A stretch of 64,000 bases of DNA from Streptomyces ficellus. GTDB taxonomy: Bacteria; Actinomycetota; Actinomycetes; Streptomycetales; Streptomycetaceae. Location of the stretch: the NCBI RefSeq assembly GCF_030406405.1, contig NZ_JAUEPL010000011.1:1-64000 (forward strand), in the 5' to 3' direction. The translations under genes were made by a program, and so were the position numbers. Below, piece by piece: positions 1 to 7,158 of this stretch. How positions within the stretch are numbered: position 1 is the stretch's first letter; every line of letters begins with the position of its first letter. Under the pieces are notes generated by a model. The model was not told where the DNA came from. It saw nothing but the letters and a program-made list of their open reading frames with translations, and did no database searches.

Positions 1-76
1 CCCGCACCTGCTCCTCGGTGCCGTGGATGTGGCCGCGCAGAGCCGACTCGTACCACTCCCGCTGCTTGGCCGTCAT
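1..76 (-). CDS. 5' end of an unidentified gene coupled to the SARP regulator (partial)
   Basis: Only the first 25 codons lie in the window (MTAKQREWYESALRGHIHGT, then EEQVR). The ATG follows the stop codon of the SARP gene after two bases (TGA-CG-ATG), and a GAGGGG ribosome site lies inside the end of the SARP gene, so the two genes are probably translationally coupled. The charged, helical start is compatible with a small carrier or effector protein, but the family cannot be named from 25 residues. It is most likely a member of the cluster controlled by the SARP. Confidence 0.5.
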   Translation of the reverse strand, partial: MTAKQREWYESALRGHIHGTEEQVR

Positions 77-78
77 CG

Positions 79-912
79 TCAGCCCCTCGATCCGCTCCGG
101 CGGCGCGAGCGGCGGGACGACGGCGCGGCCGGCAGATGCGCCATCGGCGGGTTCGGCACCGGCATGTCGTGCTGCAGGATGGCCTGCATCCGCGCCTGGA
201 GCACCGGAGAGGGGTCGAGCCCCAGCTCCGTGCGGAGCACGGTGTGCAGCCGCCGGTACGCGTCGAGCGCCTCGGCCGTTCTCCCCGCCCGGTACAGCGC
301 GATCATCAACTGTTCGGAGAATCGTTCATGCAAGGGGTGGAGGATGGTCATCCGGCACAGTTCGGCCACGGCCATCTGGTATCGCCCGCCCTGGATCTCC
401 AGATTGAACTTCTCCTCCAGCGTCAGCAGACGCACCTCGTCCAGCCGGGTGGCCGCGGAGCGGCACAGCAGCCCGCCCGCGACCCCCTGGAGGGCCGGCC
501 CCCGCCACAGCGCCAATGCCTCGTCCAGCTTGGCCGACGCCGCCGCGTGGTCCACCTGGCCGAGTCGGCGCGCCTCGGAGCACAGCGCCTCGAAACACAA
601 CAGGTCGAGTTCGTCCTCGGCGAGGTGCAGCCGGTAACCGGACTGCTCAGTGCCCAGGCGCTCCTTGGCACACCCGGGGCCGTACCAGGAATCGAGAGAG
701 CGGCGCAACCGGGTGGCCACCGCCTGGAGGGCGTTGTCCACCTGCGCCGGTGGCCGTTCCCCCCATATCTCATCAATCAGCTGCTCCTTGCTCACCGTGA
801 CGTTGGCGTTGAGTAAGAGCATGACCAGAAGAGTCCGCTGTCGCCCCCCTCGCACATACATCCGTCGGTCGCAGGCCTGCACCTCAAGAGGTCCGAGCAG
901 ATTGAACCGCAC
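79..912 (-). CDS. SARP/AfsR-family transcriptional regulator (winged-helix plus BTAD)
   Basis: Streptomyces antibiotic regulatory protein of about 277 residues. The N-terminal part, from VRFNLLGPLEV to about residue 90, is the OmpR-like winged-helix DNA-binding domain (RQRTLLVMLLL, EELID-type helix, GYRL wing). Residues about 95-250 form the bacterial transcriptional activation domain (ALALWRGPAL, AEALDAYRRLHTVL). I chose the GTG at 912 because SARPs usually begin with this motif and GGGGAAGG lies 8 bases upstream; an ATG at 930 in the same frame has no ribosome site. Codon 33 is TTA (814-816), the only in-frame TTA I found in the window, so translation should depend on the bldA tRNA. These proteins activate secondary-metabolite genes; the target cluster presumably lies to the left of the window. 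Confidence 0.85.
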   Translation of the reverse strand: MRFNLLGPLEVQACDRRMYVRGGRQRTLLVMLLLNANVTVSKEQLIDEIWGERPPAQVDNALQAVATRLRRSLDSWYGPGCAKERLGTEQSGYRLHLAEDELDLLCFEALCSEARRLGQVDHAAASAKLDEALALWRGPALQGVAGGLLCRSAATRLDEVRLLTLEEKFNLEIQGGRYQMAVAELCRMTILHPLHERFSEQLMIALYRAGRTAEALDAYRRLHTVLRTELGLDPSPVLQARMQAILQHDMPVPNPPMAHLPAAPSSRRSRRRSGSRG

Positions 913-1044
913 CGCATCCACCTTCCCCATGGGCGAACGGCTTTGAGCCCCGCCCGGTACAGGACCGGTGGCTCTGCACCCGGAGTCCCCGCCCCCTGCT
1001 GCCCCCGGTGTGACTGACGTGATGTGCGGTACGCCAGTTCACTG

Positions 1045-1074
1045 ATTAAAAAATCCGGCCATCCGGTTTGTCAA
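1045..1074 (-). promoter_or_regulatory. near-consensus promoter for the SARP gene
   Basis: On the minus strand TTGACA (1069-1074) and TTTAAT (1045-1050) are separated by 18 bases inside an A+T-rich patch that stands out from the surroundings. Transcription would start near 1038 and give a leader of about 125 bases before the GTG at 912. The rest of the gap between 913 and 1204 holds only the icmA terminator. Confidence 0.5.
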
Positions 1075-1148
1075 TGAAATATGGACTACCGATGTGGAGG
1101 GCCACACAGGGTCAACACCCTTTGTCCACATGCCAGTTGACATGGCCG

Positions 1149-1190
1149 AAAAACAGGACGGCCGCCATCACCACGGAGTGACGGCGGCCG
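1149..1190 (-). terminator. intrinsic terminator of icmA
   Basis: The GGCCGCC arm (1160-1166) and the GGCGGCC arm (1183-1189) form a GC-rich stem, extended inward by TCAC/GTGA with one mismatch. On the minus strand the stem is followed by a TTTTT run (1149-1153). It begins 15 bases after the icmA stop codon. Confidence 0.75.
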
Positions 1191-1204
1191 ACCGGGCTTT
1201 TCGG

Positions 1205-2905
1205 TCAGAAGCCGGGCGGTTCGGTGTACGTGCCCCATTCCTCCCGCAACGCGTCGCAGATCTCACCGAGCGTGGCCTCCGCCCGTACCGCGTCCAGCAT
1301 GGGTTCGATCATGTTGGCGCCGTCGCGCGCGGCGGCCAGCATCGCGTCCAGCGAGGCCCGCACCCGTGCGTCGTCCCGGCGCGCCTTGCGCTCGCCGAGC
1401 ACGCGCACCTGCTCCCGCTCCACCTCGTGGCTGACCCGCAGGATCTCCAGGTCGCCGGTGACCGAGCCGGTGTGGCAGTTGACGCCGACGACCTTCTTGT
1501 CGCCCTTCTCCAGGGCCTGCTGGTAGCGGAAGGCGGACTCGGCGATCTCGCCGGTGAACCAGCCGTCCTCGATGCCGCGCAGGATGCCGGAGGTCATGGG
1601 CCCGATGGGGTGCTGCCCGTCGGGGTGCGCGCGCAGGCCCCGCTCCCTGATCTGGTCGAAGATCTTCTCGGCGTCGGCCTCGATGCGGTCGGTGAGCTGC
1701 TCGACGTACCAGGAACCGCCCAGCGGGTCGGCGACGTTGGCGACGCCGGTCTCCTCCATCAGCACCTGCTGCGTCCGCAGGGCGATCTCGGCGGCCTGCT
1801 CGGACGGCAGGGCCAGGGTCTCGTCGAGGGCGTTGGTGTGCAGCGAGTTGGTGCCGCCGAGGACCGCGGCGAGGGCCTCGACGGCGGTGCGTACGACGTT
1901 GTTGTACGGCTGCTGGGCGGTGAGCGAGACACCCGCGGTCTGGGTGTGGAACCGCAGCCACTGCGCCTTGTCGCTCCGCGCGCCGTACACCTCGCGCAGC
2001 CAGCGGGCCCAGATGCGGCGCGCGGCGCGGAACTTGGCGATCTCCTCGAAGAAGTCGACGTGCGCGTCGAAGAAGAAGGACAGGCCGGGCGCGAAGACGT
2101 CGACGTCCAGGCCTCGGGACAGGCCCAGTTCCACGTACCCGAAGCCGTCGGCGAGCGTGTAGGCGAGCTCCTGGGCGGCCGTCGCGCCCGCCTCGCGGAT
2201 GTGGTAGCCCGAGACGGAGAGCGGCTTGTACGCGGGGATGCGGGCCGCGCAGTGCTCCATCAGGTCGCCGATCAGGCGCAGATGGGGCTCGGGCTGGAAC
2301 AGCCACTCCTTCTGGGCGATGTACTCCTTGAAGATGTCCGTCTGGAGGGTGCCGTTGAGGACCCCCGGGTCGACGCCCTGGCGCTCGGCGGCGACGAGGT
2401 ACATGCAGAAGACGGGGACGGCCGGGCCGGAGATGGTCATCGAGGTCGTGACGTCCCCGAGCGGGATGTCCTTGAAGAGGACCTCCATGTCGGCGGCGGA
2501 GTCGATGGCGACACCGCAGTGGCCGACCTCGCCGAGCGAGCGCGGGTCGTCGGAGTCCCGGCCCATGAGGGTGGGCATGTCGAAGGCGACGGACAGGCCG
2601 CCGCCGCCGTTGGCCAGGATCATCTTGTAGCGCTCGTTGGTCTGCTCGGCGTTGCCGAAGCCGGCGAACTGGCGGATGGTCCAGGTGCGGCCGCGGTAGC
2701 CGGTCGGGTACAGGCCGCGGGTGAAGGGGTACTCACCCGGCCAGCCGATCCGCTCGAAGCCGTCGTAGGTGTCACCGGGCCGGGGCCCGTACACGGGCTC
2801 CACGGGGTCGCCGGAGAGCGTGGTGAAGTCGGCGTCGCGCTTGTGGGCGGCGTCGTAGCGGGCCTGCCAGCGTCGGCGGCCTTCCTCGATGGCGTCAGCG
2901 TCCAT
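1205..2905 (-). CDS. icmA: isobutyryl-CoA mutase large (substrate-binding) subunit IcmA
   Basis: 566 residues, the length I recall for Streptomyces IcmA. It interconverts isobutyryl-CoA and n-butyryl-CoA by an adenosylcobalamin radical mechanism together with a separate B12-binding subunit IcmB, which is not in this window. The methylmalonyl-CoA mutase fold is clear (WTIRQFAGFGNAEQTNERYK, GYHIREAGATAAQELAYTLA, GGTNSLHTNALDE). Two specificity residues separate it from methylmalonyl-CoA mutase: Phe80 in TIRQF, where that enzyme has Tyr, and Gln198 in IAQKEW, where it has Arg. Both are the isobutyryl-CoA mutase identities. The chain ends before any B12 domain, as expected for IcmA. The start has GAAGGT upstream, and a 24-bp palindrome sits 10-33 bases before the ATG. 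The gene is monocistronic with its own terminator. Confidence 0.93.
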   Translation of the reverse strand: MDADAIEEGRRRWQARYDAAHKRDADFTTLSGDPVEPVYGPRPGDTYDGFERIGWPGEYPFTRGLYPTGYRGRTWTIRQFAGFGNAEQTNERYKMILANGGGGLSVAFDMPTLMGRDSDDPRSLGEVGHCGVAIDSAADMEVLFKDIPLGDVTTSMTISGPAVPVFCMYLVAAERQGVDPGVLNGTLQTDIFKEYIAQKEWLFQPEPHLRLIGDLMEHCAARIPAYKPLSVSGYHIREAGATAAQELAYTLADGFGYVELGLSRGLDVDVFAPGLSFFFDAHVDFFEEIAKFRAARRIWARWLREVYGARSDKAQWLRFHTQTAGVSLTAQQPYNNVVRTAVEALAAVLGGTNSLHTNALDETLALPSEQAAEIALRTQQVLMEETGVANVADPLGGSWYVEQLTDRIEADAEKIFDQIRERGLRAHPDGQHPIGPMTSGILRGIEDGWFTGEIAESAFRYQQALEKGDKKVVGVNCHTGSVTGDLEILRVSHEVEREQVRVLGERKARRDDARVRASLDAMLAAARDGANMIEPMLDAVRAEATLGEICDALREEWGTYTEPPGF

Positions 2906-2914
2906 ACCTTCGAA

Positions 2915-2938
2915 TTTACTAGGACGTCCTAGTAAATG
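2915..2938. promoter_or_regulatory. 24-bp perfect palindrome, candidate operator of icmA
   Basis: Two perfectly symmetric 12-base arms, ATTTACTAGGAC and its exact complement, meet at 2926/2927. The site starts 10 bases before the icmA ATG and overlaps the probable transcription start, so a bound dimeric repressor would block initiation. It is A+T-rich at its ends in otherwise G+C-rich DNA. No TetR-type gene is adjacent; the nearest regulator is the MarR gene at 3367-3876. Confidence 0.7.
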
Positions 2939-2980
2939 TCGATGGGTGGCCGCCGTACGCGTGGCGCACGGCGGTCGGGG

Positions 2981-3313
2981 TCAGGCCTTGGCGGCGACCG
3001 GCGAGGCGTCCGCGAGCAGCGGCTCGACGTCGCGGGTGACCTTGCGCTCGACGAAGAACGCGGCGAAGGGGATGGTCCCGGAGAGCAGGATCCACAGCAG
3101 CTTGCCGAACGGCCACTTCGCCTTGGACCCCAGGTCGAAGGCGAAGACCAGGTAGATGATGTAGAGGACGCCGTGGGTCTGGGAGACCATGAAGGTCACG
3201 TCCTCGCCCGTGTCGAACCCGTACTTGAACACCATGCACGTGCAGAGCACAAGCAGCATGACGGCGGTCACATAGGCCATGACCCGGTAGCGGGTCAGCA
3301 CGCTCCTCTTCAT
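2981..3313 (-). CDS. DUF3817 family small integral membrane protein
   Basis: 110 residues with three predicted membrane segments: about 10-30 (YRVMAYVTAVMLLVLCTCMVF), about 43-65 (THGVLYIIYLVFAFDLG) and about 75-93 (LLWILLSGTIPFAAFFVERK). The His-Gly pair followed by a membrane helix, and the ERK after the last helix, are typical of DUF3817; the function is unknown. The start is the ATG at 3313, which gives MKRSVLTRYRV. The gene lies 53 bases downstream of the MarR gene on the same strand and may be cotranscribed with it. A paralogue with matching HGVL and ERK motifs lies at 9463-9810, on the other side of the csl genes. Confidence 0.8.
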   Translation of the reverse strand: MKRSVLTRYRVMAYVTAVMLLVLCTCMVFKYGFDTGEDVTFMVSQTHGVLYIIYLVFAFDLGSKAKWPFGKLLWILLSGTIPFAAFFVERKVTRDVEPLLADASPVAAKA

Positions 3314-3366
3314 GGCATTGAGCGTAACGGCACGTTCCGGGCGATCTTCCGGCGGGACCCCCGGGG

Positions 3367-3876
3367 CTACTTCTCGTCGAAGTCGCCCGCGGCCACCCGC
3401 AAGGGCCTGAGCATCGCGAAGATCTCCGCGCACTCCTCGTCGTCGTACACGCCCAGCCCGAAGTCCATCGCCATCAGGTCCGCCGTCGCCGCCTCGACGA
3501 CCTCGCGGCCCTTGTCGGTGATGGAGGCGAGCGTGCCGCGTCCGTCGTTGGGGTTGGGGCGCTTGGCGACCAGGCCCGACTTCACCAGCCGGTCGACGGT
3601 GTTCGTCACCGAGGTCGGGTGGACCATCAGCCGCTCGCCGATCTTGGACATCGGCAGCTCGCCCTCCTTGGAGAAGGTGAGCAGCACCAGCGCCTCGTAC
3701 CGGGCGAAGGTCAGCCCGTAGGGCTTGACCACCGCGTCGACCTCCGCGAGCAGGATCTGGTGCGCGCGCATGATCGACGTGATGGCGGCCATGGAGGGGA
3801 CGGGCCCCCAGCGGCGCTGCCAGAGCTCGTCGGCACGGGCGATGGGGTCGAACGGGAGACTGAGCGGCTTGGGCAC
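3367..3876 (-). CDS. MarR-family transcriptional regulator
   Basis: 169 residues. The winged-helix MarR core spans about residues 55-135: LTFARYEALVLLTFSKEGELPMSKIG, then the recognition region ERLMVHPTSVTNTVDRLVKSGLVAKR and the wing NPNDGRGTLASITDKGREVV. An N-terminal extension (PKPLSLPFDPIARADELW) precedes the dimerisation helix. It starts at a GTG with only a weak ribosome site. It probably senses a small anionic or aromatic ligand and regulates itself and neighbours such as the downstream DUF3817 gene; icmA with its palindrome is two genes away. The ligand cannot be inferred. A second, unrelated MarR gene lies at 12159. Confidence 0.88.
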   Translation of the reverse strand: MPKPLSLPFDPIARADELWQRRWGPVPSMAAITSIMRAHQILLAEVDAVVKPYGLTFARYEALVLLTFSKEGELPMSKIGERLMVHPTSVTNTVDRLVKSGLVAKRPNPNDGRGTLASITDKGREVVEAATADLMAMDFGLGVYDDEECAEIFAMLRPLRVAAGDFDEK

Positions 3877-3980
3877 GTCACCGACCTTACCGACTGGTCA
3901 CATGCTGGTCAGCCCCGTCTCGCGGATCGGTCCGGGGGTGGTCCGCCGCCGCCGTCGCGCGGTGTCGCACCCCGACTCTC

Positions 3981-3998
3981 CGTGACCGCTATGTCACG
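3981..3998. promoter_or_regulatory. CRP-like binding site upstream of the GH6 gene
   Basis: CGTGACCGCTATGTCACG is a perfect inverted repeat with a six-base spacer and contains GTGAC-N6-GTCAC, the form recognised by Crp-family regulators. It ends 51 bases before the GH6 start codon, in the 173-base gap between that gene and the divergent MarR gene. Confidence 0.5.
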
Positions 3999-4049
3999 AT
4001 TGACCGGTCCGCTGTCCGTCCGTAGCTCACAGCCATACGAGGGGGCTGG

Positions 4050-5084
4050 ATGTCCGGCCACAGAGCATTCCGCGTACTCACCGCCCTTCTGCTGGCTGCC
4101 GGGCTCGGCGCCGGCGCCGGCTGCGCGCCCGGCGGCGGCACGGGCCCCGCCCCGGGCGAGCAGGGCCCCGCCCAGGAACCCGTGGGCAGGAGCGAGCCCG
4201 CGAACGGCTCGCCGTTCTGGGTGGACCCGAACAGCGACGCGGCCCGCCAGGTCACGGCGTACCAGGCGCAGGGCCGCACCGAGGACGCCAAGGTGCTGCG
4301 GCGGATCTCCGAGCGCCCGGCCGCCGTGTGGCCGGCCTGGAACAACCACGTGGCGGACATCCACCGGGCCGTGCGGGGCGCCGCGTCCGCCAAGCGCACG
4401 GTCGTCCTCGTCGCGTACAACATCCCCCACCGGGACTGCGGCATGTACTCCAAGGGCGGCGCCGAGAGCGCGGAGGCGTACCGCACGTGGATCGGCTCGT
4501 TCGCCGAGGCCATCGGGGACGCGCCCGCGATCGTGGTGCTGGAGCCGGACGCCGTGCCGCACCTGGTGGACGGCTGCACGCCCGCGCAGCACCACGACGA
4601 GCGCTACCAGCTGCTCGCCGAGGCGGTGGACCGGCTCAAGCGGCAGCCACGCACCAAGGTGTACCTGGACGCGGGCAACCCGGCGTGGCTCAAGGACCCG
4701 GGCAAGCTGGTGGAACCGCTCCGGCGGGCCGGTGCCGCCAGGGCCGACGGCTTCTCGCTGAACGTCTCGAACTTCCAGACCACCGAGTCGGTCACCGCGT
4801 TCGGCACGGAGCTGTCCGCGCTGCTGGGCGGCGCCCACTTCGTCATCGACACCAGCCGCAACGGCGCGGGCCCGCTCGCGGGCGACGGCGAGGAGGCCTG
4901 GTGCAACCCGCCCGGCCGGGCGCTCGGCACGCCGCCGACCGAGGACACGGGCGACGAGCGGCTGGACGCGTACCTGTGGGTGAAGCGGCCCGGCGAGTCG
5001 GACGGCACGTGCCGGGGCGGCCCCGCCGCCGGTACGTGGTGGCCGGAGTACGCGCTGGGCCTGGCCCGCCGCGCGAAGGCCTGA
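4050..5084 (+). CDS. cslZ: glycoside hydrolase family 6 endoglucanase/cellobiohydrolase-like lipoprotein (CslZ-like)
   Basis: 344 residues. A signal peptide (FRVLTALLLAAGLGAGAGC) ends in a lipobox-like GAGC with Cys25, so the protein is probably an outward-facing lipoprotein. The GH6 barrel follows a short Gly/Pro linker: VAYNIPHRDCGMYSKGG carries the proposed acid Asp129, then VVLEPDAVPHL (164-172), YLDAGNPAWL, LNVSNFQTT, FVIDTSRNG and the C-terminal WVKRPGESDGTC segment near the catalytic base. The enzyme hydrolyses beta-1,4-glucan. It lies beside glxA and cslA, convergent to them, which matches the cslA-glxA-cslZ arrangement known in Streptomyces, where it would trim the glucan made by CslA. 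GAGGGGG precedes the ATG. Confidence 0.82.
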   Translation: MSGHRAFRVLTALLLAAGLGAGAGCAPGGGTGPAPGEQGPAQEPVGRSEPANGSPFWVDPNSDAARQVTAYQAQGRTEDAKVLRRISERPAAVWPAWNNHVADIHRAVRGAASAKRTVVLVAYNIPHRDCGMYSKGGAESAEAYRTWIGSFAEAIGDAPAIVVLEPDAVPHLVDGCTPAQHHDERYQLLAEAVDRLKRQPRTKVYLDAGNPAWLKDPGKLVEPLRRAGAARADGFSLNVSNFQTTESVTAFGTELSALLGGAHFVIDTSRNGAGPLAGDGEEAWCNPPGRALGTPPTEDTGDERLDAYLWVKRPGESDGTCRGGPAAGTWWPEYALGLARRAKA

Positions 5085-5091
5085 CCACCCG

Positions 5092-5122
5092 CCGTACGGG
5101 CGTGCGCGCGCCGCCCGTACGG
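5092..5122. terminator. bidirectional hairpin between the GH6 gene and glxA
   Basis: Perfect 10-bp arms CCGTACGGGC (5092-5101) and GCCCGTACGG (5113-5122) enclose an 11-base loop. The hairpin starts eight bases after the GH6 stop and lies downstream of glxA on the other strand, so it can serve both convergent genes. There is no U tract. Confidence 0.5.
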
Positions 5123-5196
5123 CTCGGTCCCCATACGGCTGACTCCGCCCCCGTACGACCCGGGCCCGTAGGGACGTTCACTCCGCCCCGTACCGC

Positions 5197-7155
5197 TCAG
5201 TCCACCTGGATCCACTTGGCCACCGACGGCCGCCCCTTCCCGTCGACCACGAACAGCATGTACCAGCCCGGCGGGACCAGCGTCTTGTCCAGCGGCGCCT
5301 GCACCGTCACCGCGCCCTTGCCCTTCGTCAGCCCGAGCGCGATCGAGCGCTGCTCCACGTCCGTCGTGTGCGTCACCGCGCTCGGCCGCACCAGGCGGGC
5401 CTTGGCGATGCGGGCGGCGTCCTTCGTGCGGAAGGTCGCCCGGCCGTTCTGGTCCAGCTCCCGCGGGCCCTCGGCCAGCACCGGCCGGCCGGCCGCGCCC
5501 CCGCCGTGCAGGTAGGGCGGCGTGAAGATCTCCACGCGCTGCTCGAAGGTCCCCAGCTTGGTGTTGTCCTTGTCGCTGAACAGCGGGTCGGAGCCGAACG
5601 TCGCCACCCGCCCGTCCGGCAGCAGCAGCGCCTCGGAGTGGTAGTTGCGGCCGACGGTCGGTTCGGCCGCCGCGCGGAAGGAGTCCTTCCCCGGCTCGTA
5701 GAACTGGGCCTTGAGGATGTCGCTGCCGCTGCGGCCCCGGTACTGCTTGGAGCCGCCGGTGGTGAAGACCGTGTCGTCGGGCAGGAGCACGCTGTTCAGG
5801 TAGCGGGTGCCCTGGGGCAGTGAGGGGCCGTTGCGGAAGGCGGGGGTGGCGGCCTTGAGGTCGATGATCGCGGTCCGGCCGGTCGACAGCTCCGACTCGC
5901 CGACGCCGCCGCCGCCCAGCACCATCAGTTTCTGGTCCTGCGCGGGCGGCAGGATCAGGGAGGCGGAGGTCTCCAGCTGGTCGGGGTCGGTGATGCCCCT
6001 GATCTGCTGGAAGGTGTTCTTCTTCAGGTCCCACAGGCCCGGGACACGGCCCTTCTCGGCGGGCCCGTAGCCGGCGTTGGAGCCGGTGTAGAACAGCTTG
6101 CCGCCCTGGGTGAGGAAGAGCGCGGGGTACGTGGGGAAGTAGCGGAAGGGGCCCTTGGTCCACTTCTTCGTCTTCGGGTCGTAGATCTCGTTGTCGCCGG
6201 GGACGACGTCACCGACGTCGTTGAGGCCCGAGACGGCGAGCACCTTGCCGTCCTGGAGGGTCACCAGCGTGGGGTACCAGCGGGCGTCCTTCATGGGGGC
6301 GACGGGGATGTACTTCTCGGCCTTGGGGTCGAACTCGTACGCCGCCTTGATGCCCTGGAAGTCCTGTTTCTCCGTGGTGAGTTTCTGGGCGATGCCGTAG
6401 ACGTTCGCGGCGTCCTTGCCCTTGAGGCCGAGGACCTTGTACTGGGCGGCCTCGGTGGTCAGGGCCTTGGGGCCCTCCTTCCGGGCCTCGACGAAGACCC
6501 GCGCCTCGGCCGCGGTGACCTTGGTCTCCCAGGGCTTCATACGGCCGCTGCTGAAGTACGAGATCTTGAACTCGCGCTTGGCCTTGGGGACCGTCACGTC
6601 GAACTTCGACACGTACTCGACGCCGGACGGCGAGCGGAAGACGGTGCCCTTCTTGAGGGTGATGGCCTTGTCCGGGCTCTCGTTCTTGACCCGCATGCCG
6701 CCGCCGGCGCGCTTGACCTCGCCGTCGAGGACCTCGTAGCGGGCGGTGCCGCCGGCCACCAGCAGCCGGCCGTCGGGAAGCTGGGAGTGCCCGGCGCAGA
6801 AGAAGTCCTCGGGGGTCGGGATCTTCTTGAAGGTGTTCTTCACCGGGTCCCACAGGATGGTGTCGAAGGTGCCCGCGTCGAACTTCTTCTGGTTGTTGCC
6901 GGAGCCCGCGATGAGCAGCACTTTGCCGGTGTGGAGGAGAGCGGCGTGGATGGCGTTGAGCCGGAACTCCTCGGGCACGGCGAGATGCTGCCATGAGCCG
7001 TACTTCGCCTTGTAGCCGGGCTGGGAGATCTTGTACGCGTGGTACTTCTCCTCGGCGAACGAGATCGCCGCCGGCGCGTTGAGGCCCGCGAGGATGACCA
7101 CCGCTCCGCCCCCCAGCAGTGTCTTCTTCAGCTTCTTCGACGGCCGGTAGGCCAT
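5197..7155 (-). CDS. glxA: GlxA-type copper radical oxidase
   Basis: 652 residues. A short basic N-terminus and a single hydrophobic helix (about 12-33, GGGAVVILAGLNAPAAISFA) export or anchor a seven-bladed Kelch propeller, which ends in the immunoglobulin-like domain of galactose oxidases (PPGWYMLFVVDGKGRPSVAKWIQV). The copper site and Cys-Tyr cofactor residues are visible: Cys120 (FFCAGHSQLPDGRL), Tyr294 (DARWYPTLV), Tyr505-His506 (RNYHSEALLLPDGRV) and His596 (AVTHTTDVEQR). GlxA oxidises a terminal group of the glucan made by CslA at hyphal tips and is needed for its deposition. It starts three bases after the cslA stop, so expression is coupled to cslA. Confidence 0.92.
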   Translation of the reverse strand: MAYRPSKKLKKTLLGGGAVVILAGLNAPAAISFAEEKYHAYKISQPGYKAKYGSWQHLAVPEEFRLNAIHAALLHTGKVLLIAGSGNNQKKFDAGTFDTILWDPVKNTFKKIPTPEDFFCAGHSQLPDGRLLVAGGTARYEVLDGEVKRAGGGMRVKNESPDKAITLKKGTVFRSPSGVEYVSKFDVTVPKAKREFKISYFSSGRMKPWETKVTAAEARVFVEARKEGPKALTTEAAQYKVLGLKGKDAANVYGIAQKLTTEKQDFQGIKAAYEFDPKAEKYIPVAPMKDARWYPTLVTLQDGKVLAVSGLNDVGDVVPGDNEIYDPKTKKWTKGPFRYFPTYPALFLTQGGKLFYTGSNAGYGPAEKGRVPGLWDLKKNTFQQIRGITDPDQLETSASLILPPAQDQKLMVLGGGGVGESELSTGRTAIIDLKAATPAFRNGPSLPQGTRYLNSVLLPDDTVFTTGGSKQYRGRSGSDILKAQFYEPGKDSFRAAAEPTVGRNYHSEALLLPDGRVATFGSDPLFSDKDNTKLGTFEQRVEIFTPPYLHGGGAAGRPVLAEGPRELDQNGRATFRTKDAARIAKARLVRPSAVTHTTDVEQRSIALGLTKGKGAVTVQAPLDKTLVPPGWYMLFVVDGKGRPSVAKWIQVD

Positions 7156-7158
7156 GGT

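Noticed and set aside
1094..2932. 612-codon frame on the plus strand over icmA
   Set aside because: It is antisense to a fully recognisable enzyme; its residues are Val/Gly/Asp-rich shadow sequence typical of high-GC DNA.
5092..5205. Several CCCGTACGG-like words between the GH6 gene and glxA, possible repeat array or attachment site
   Set aside because: Spacing is irregular and GTACG words are common throughout this genome; only the perfect hairpin at 5092-5122 is retained, as a terminator.
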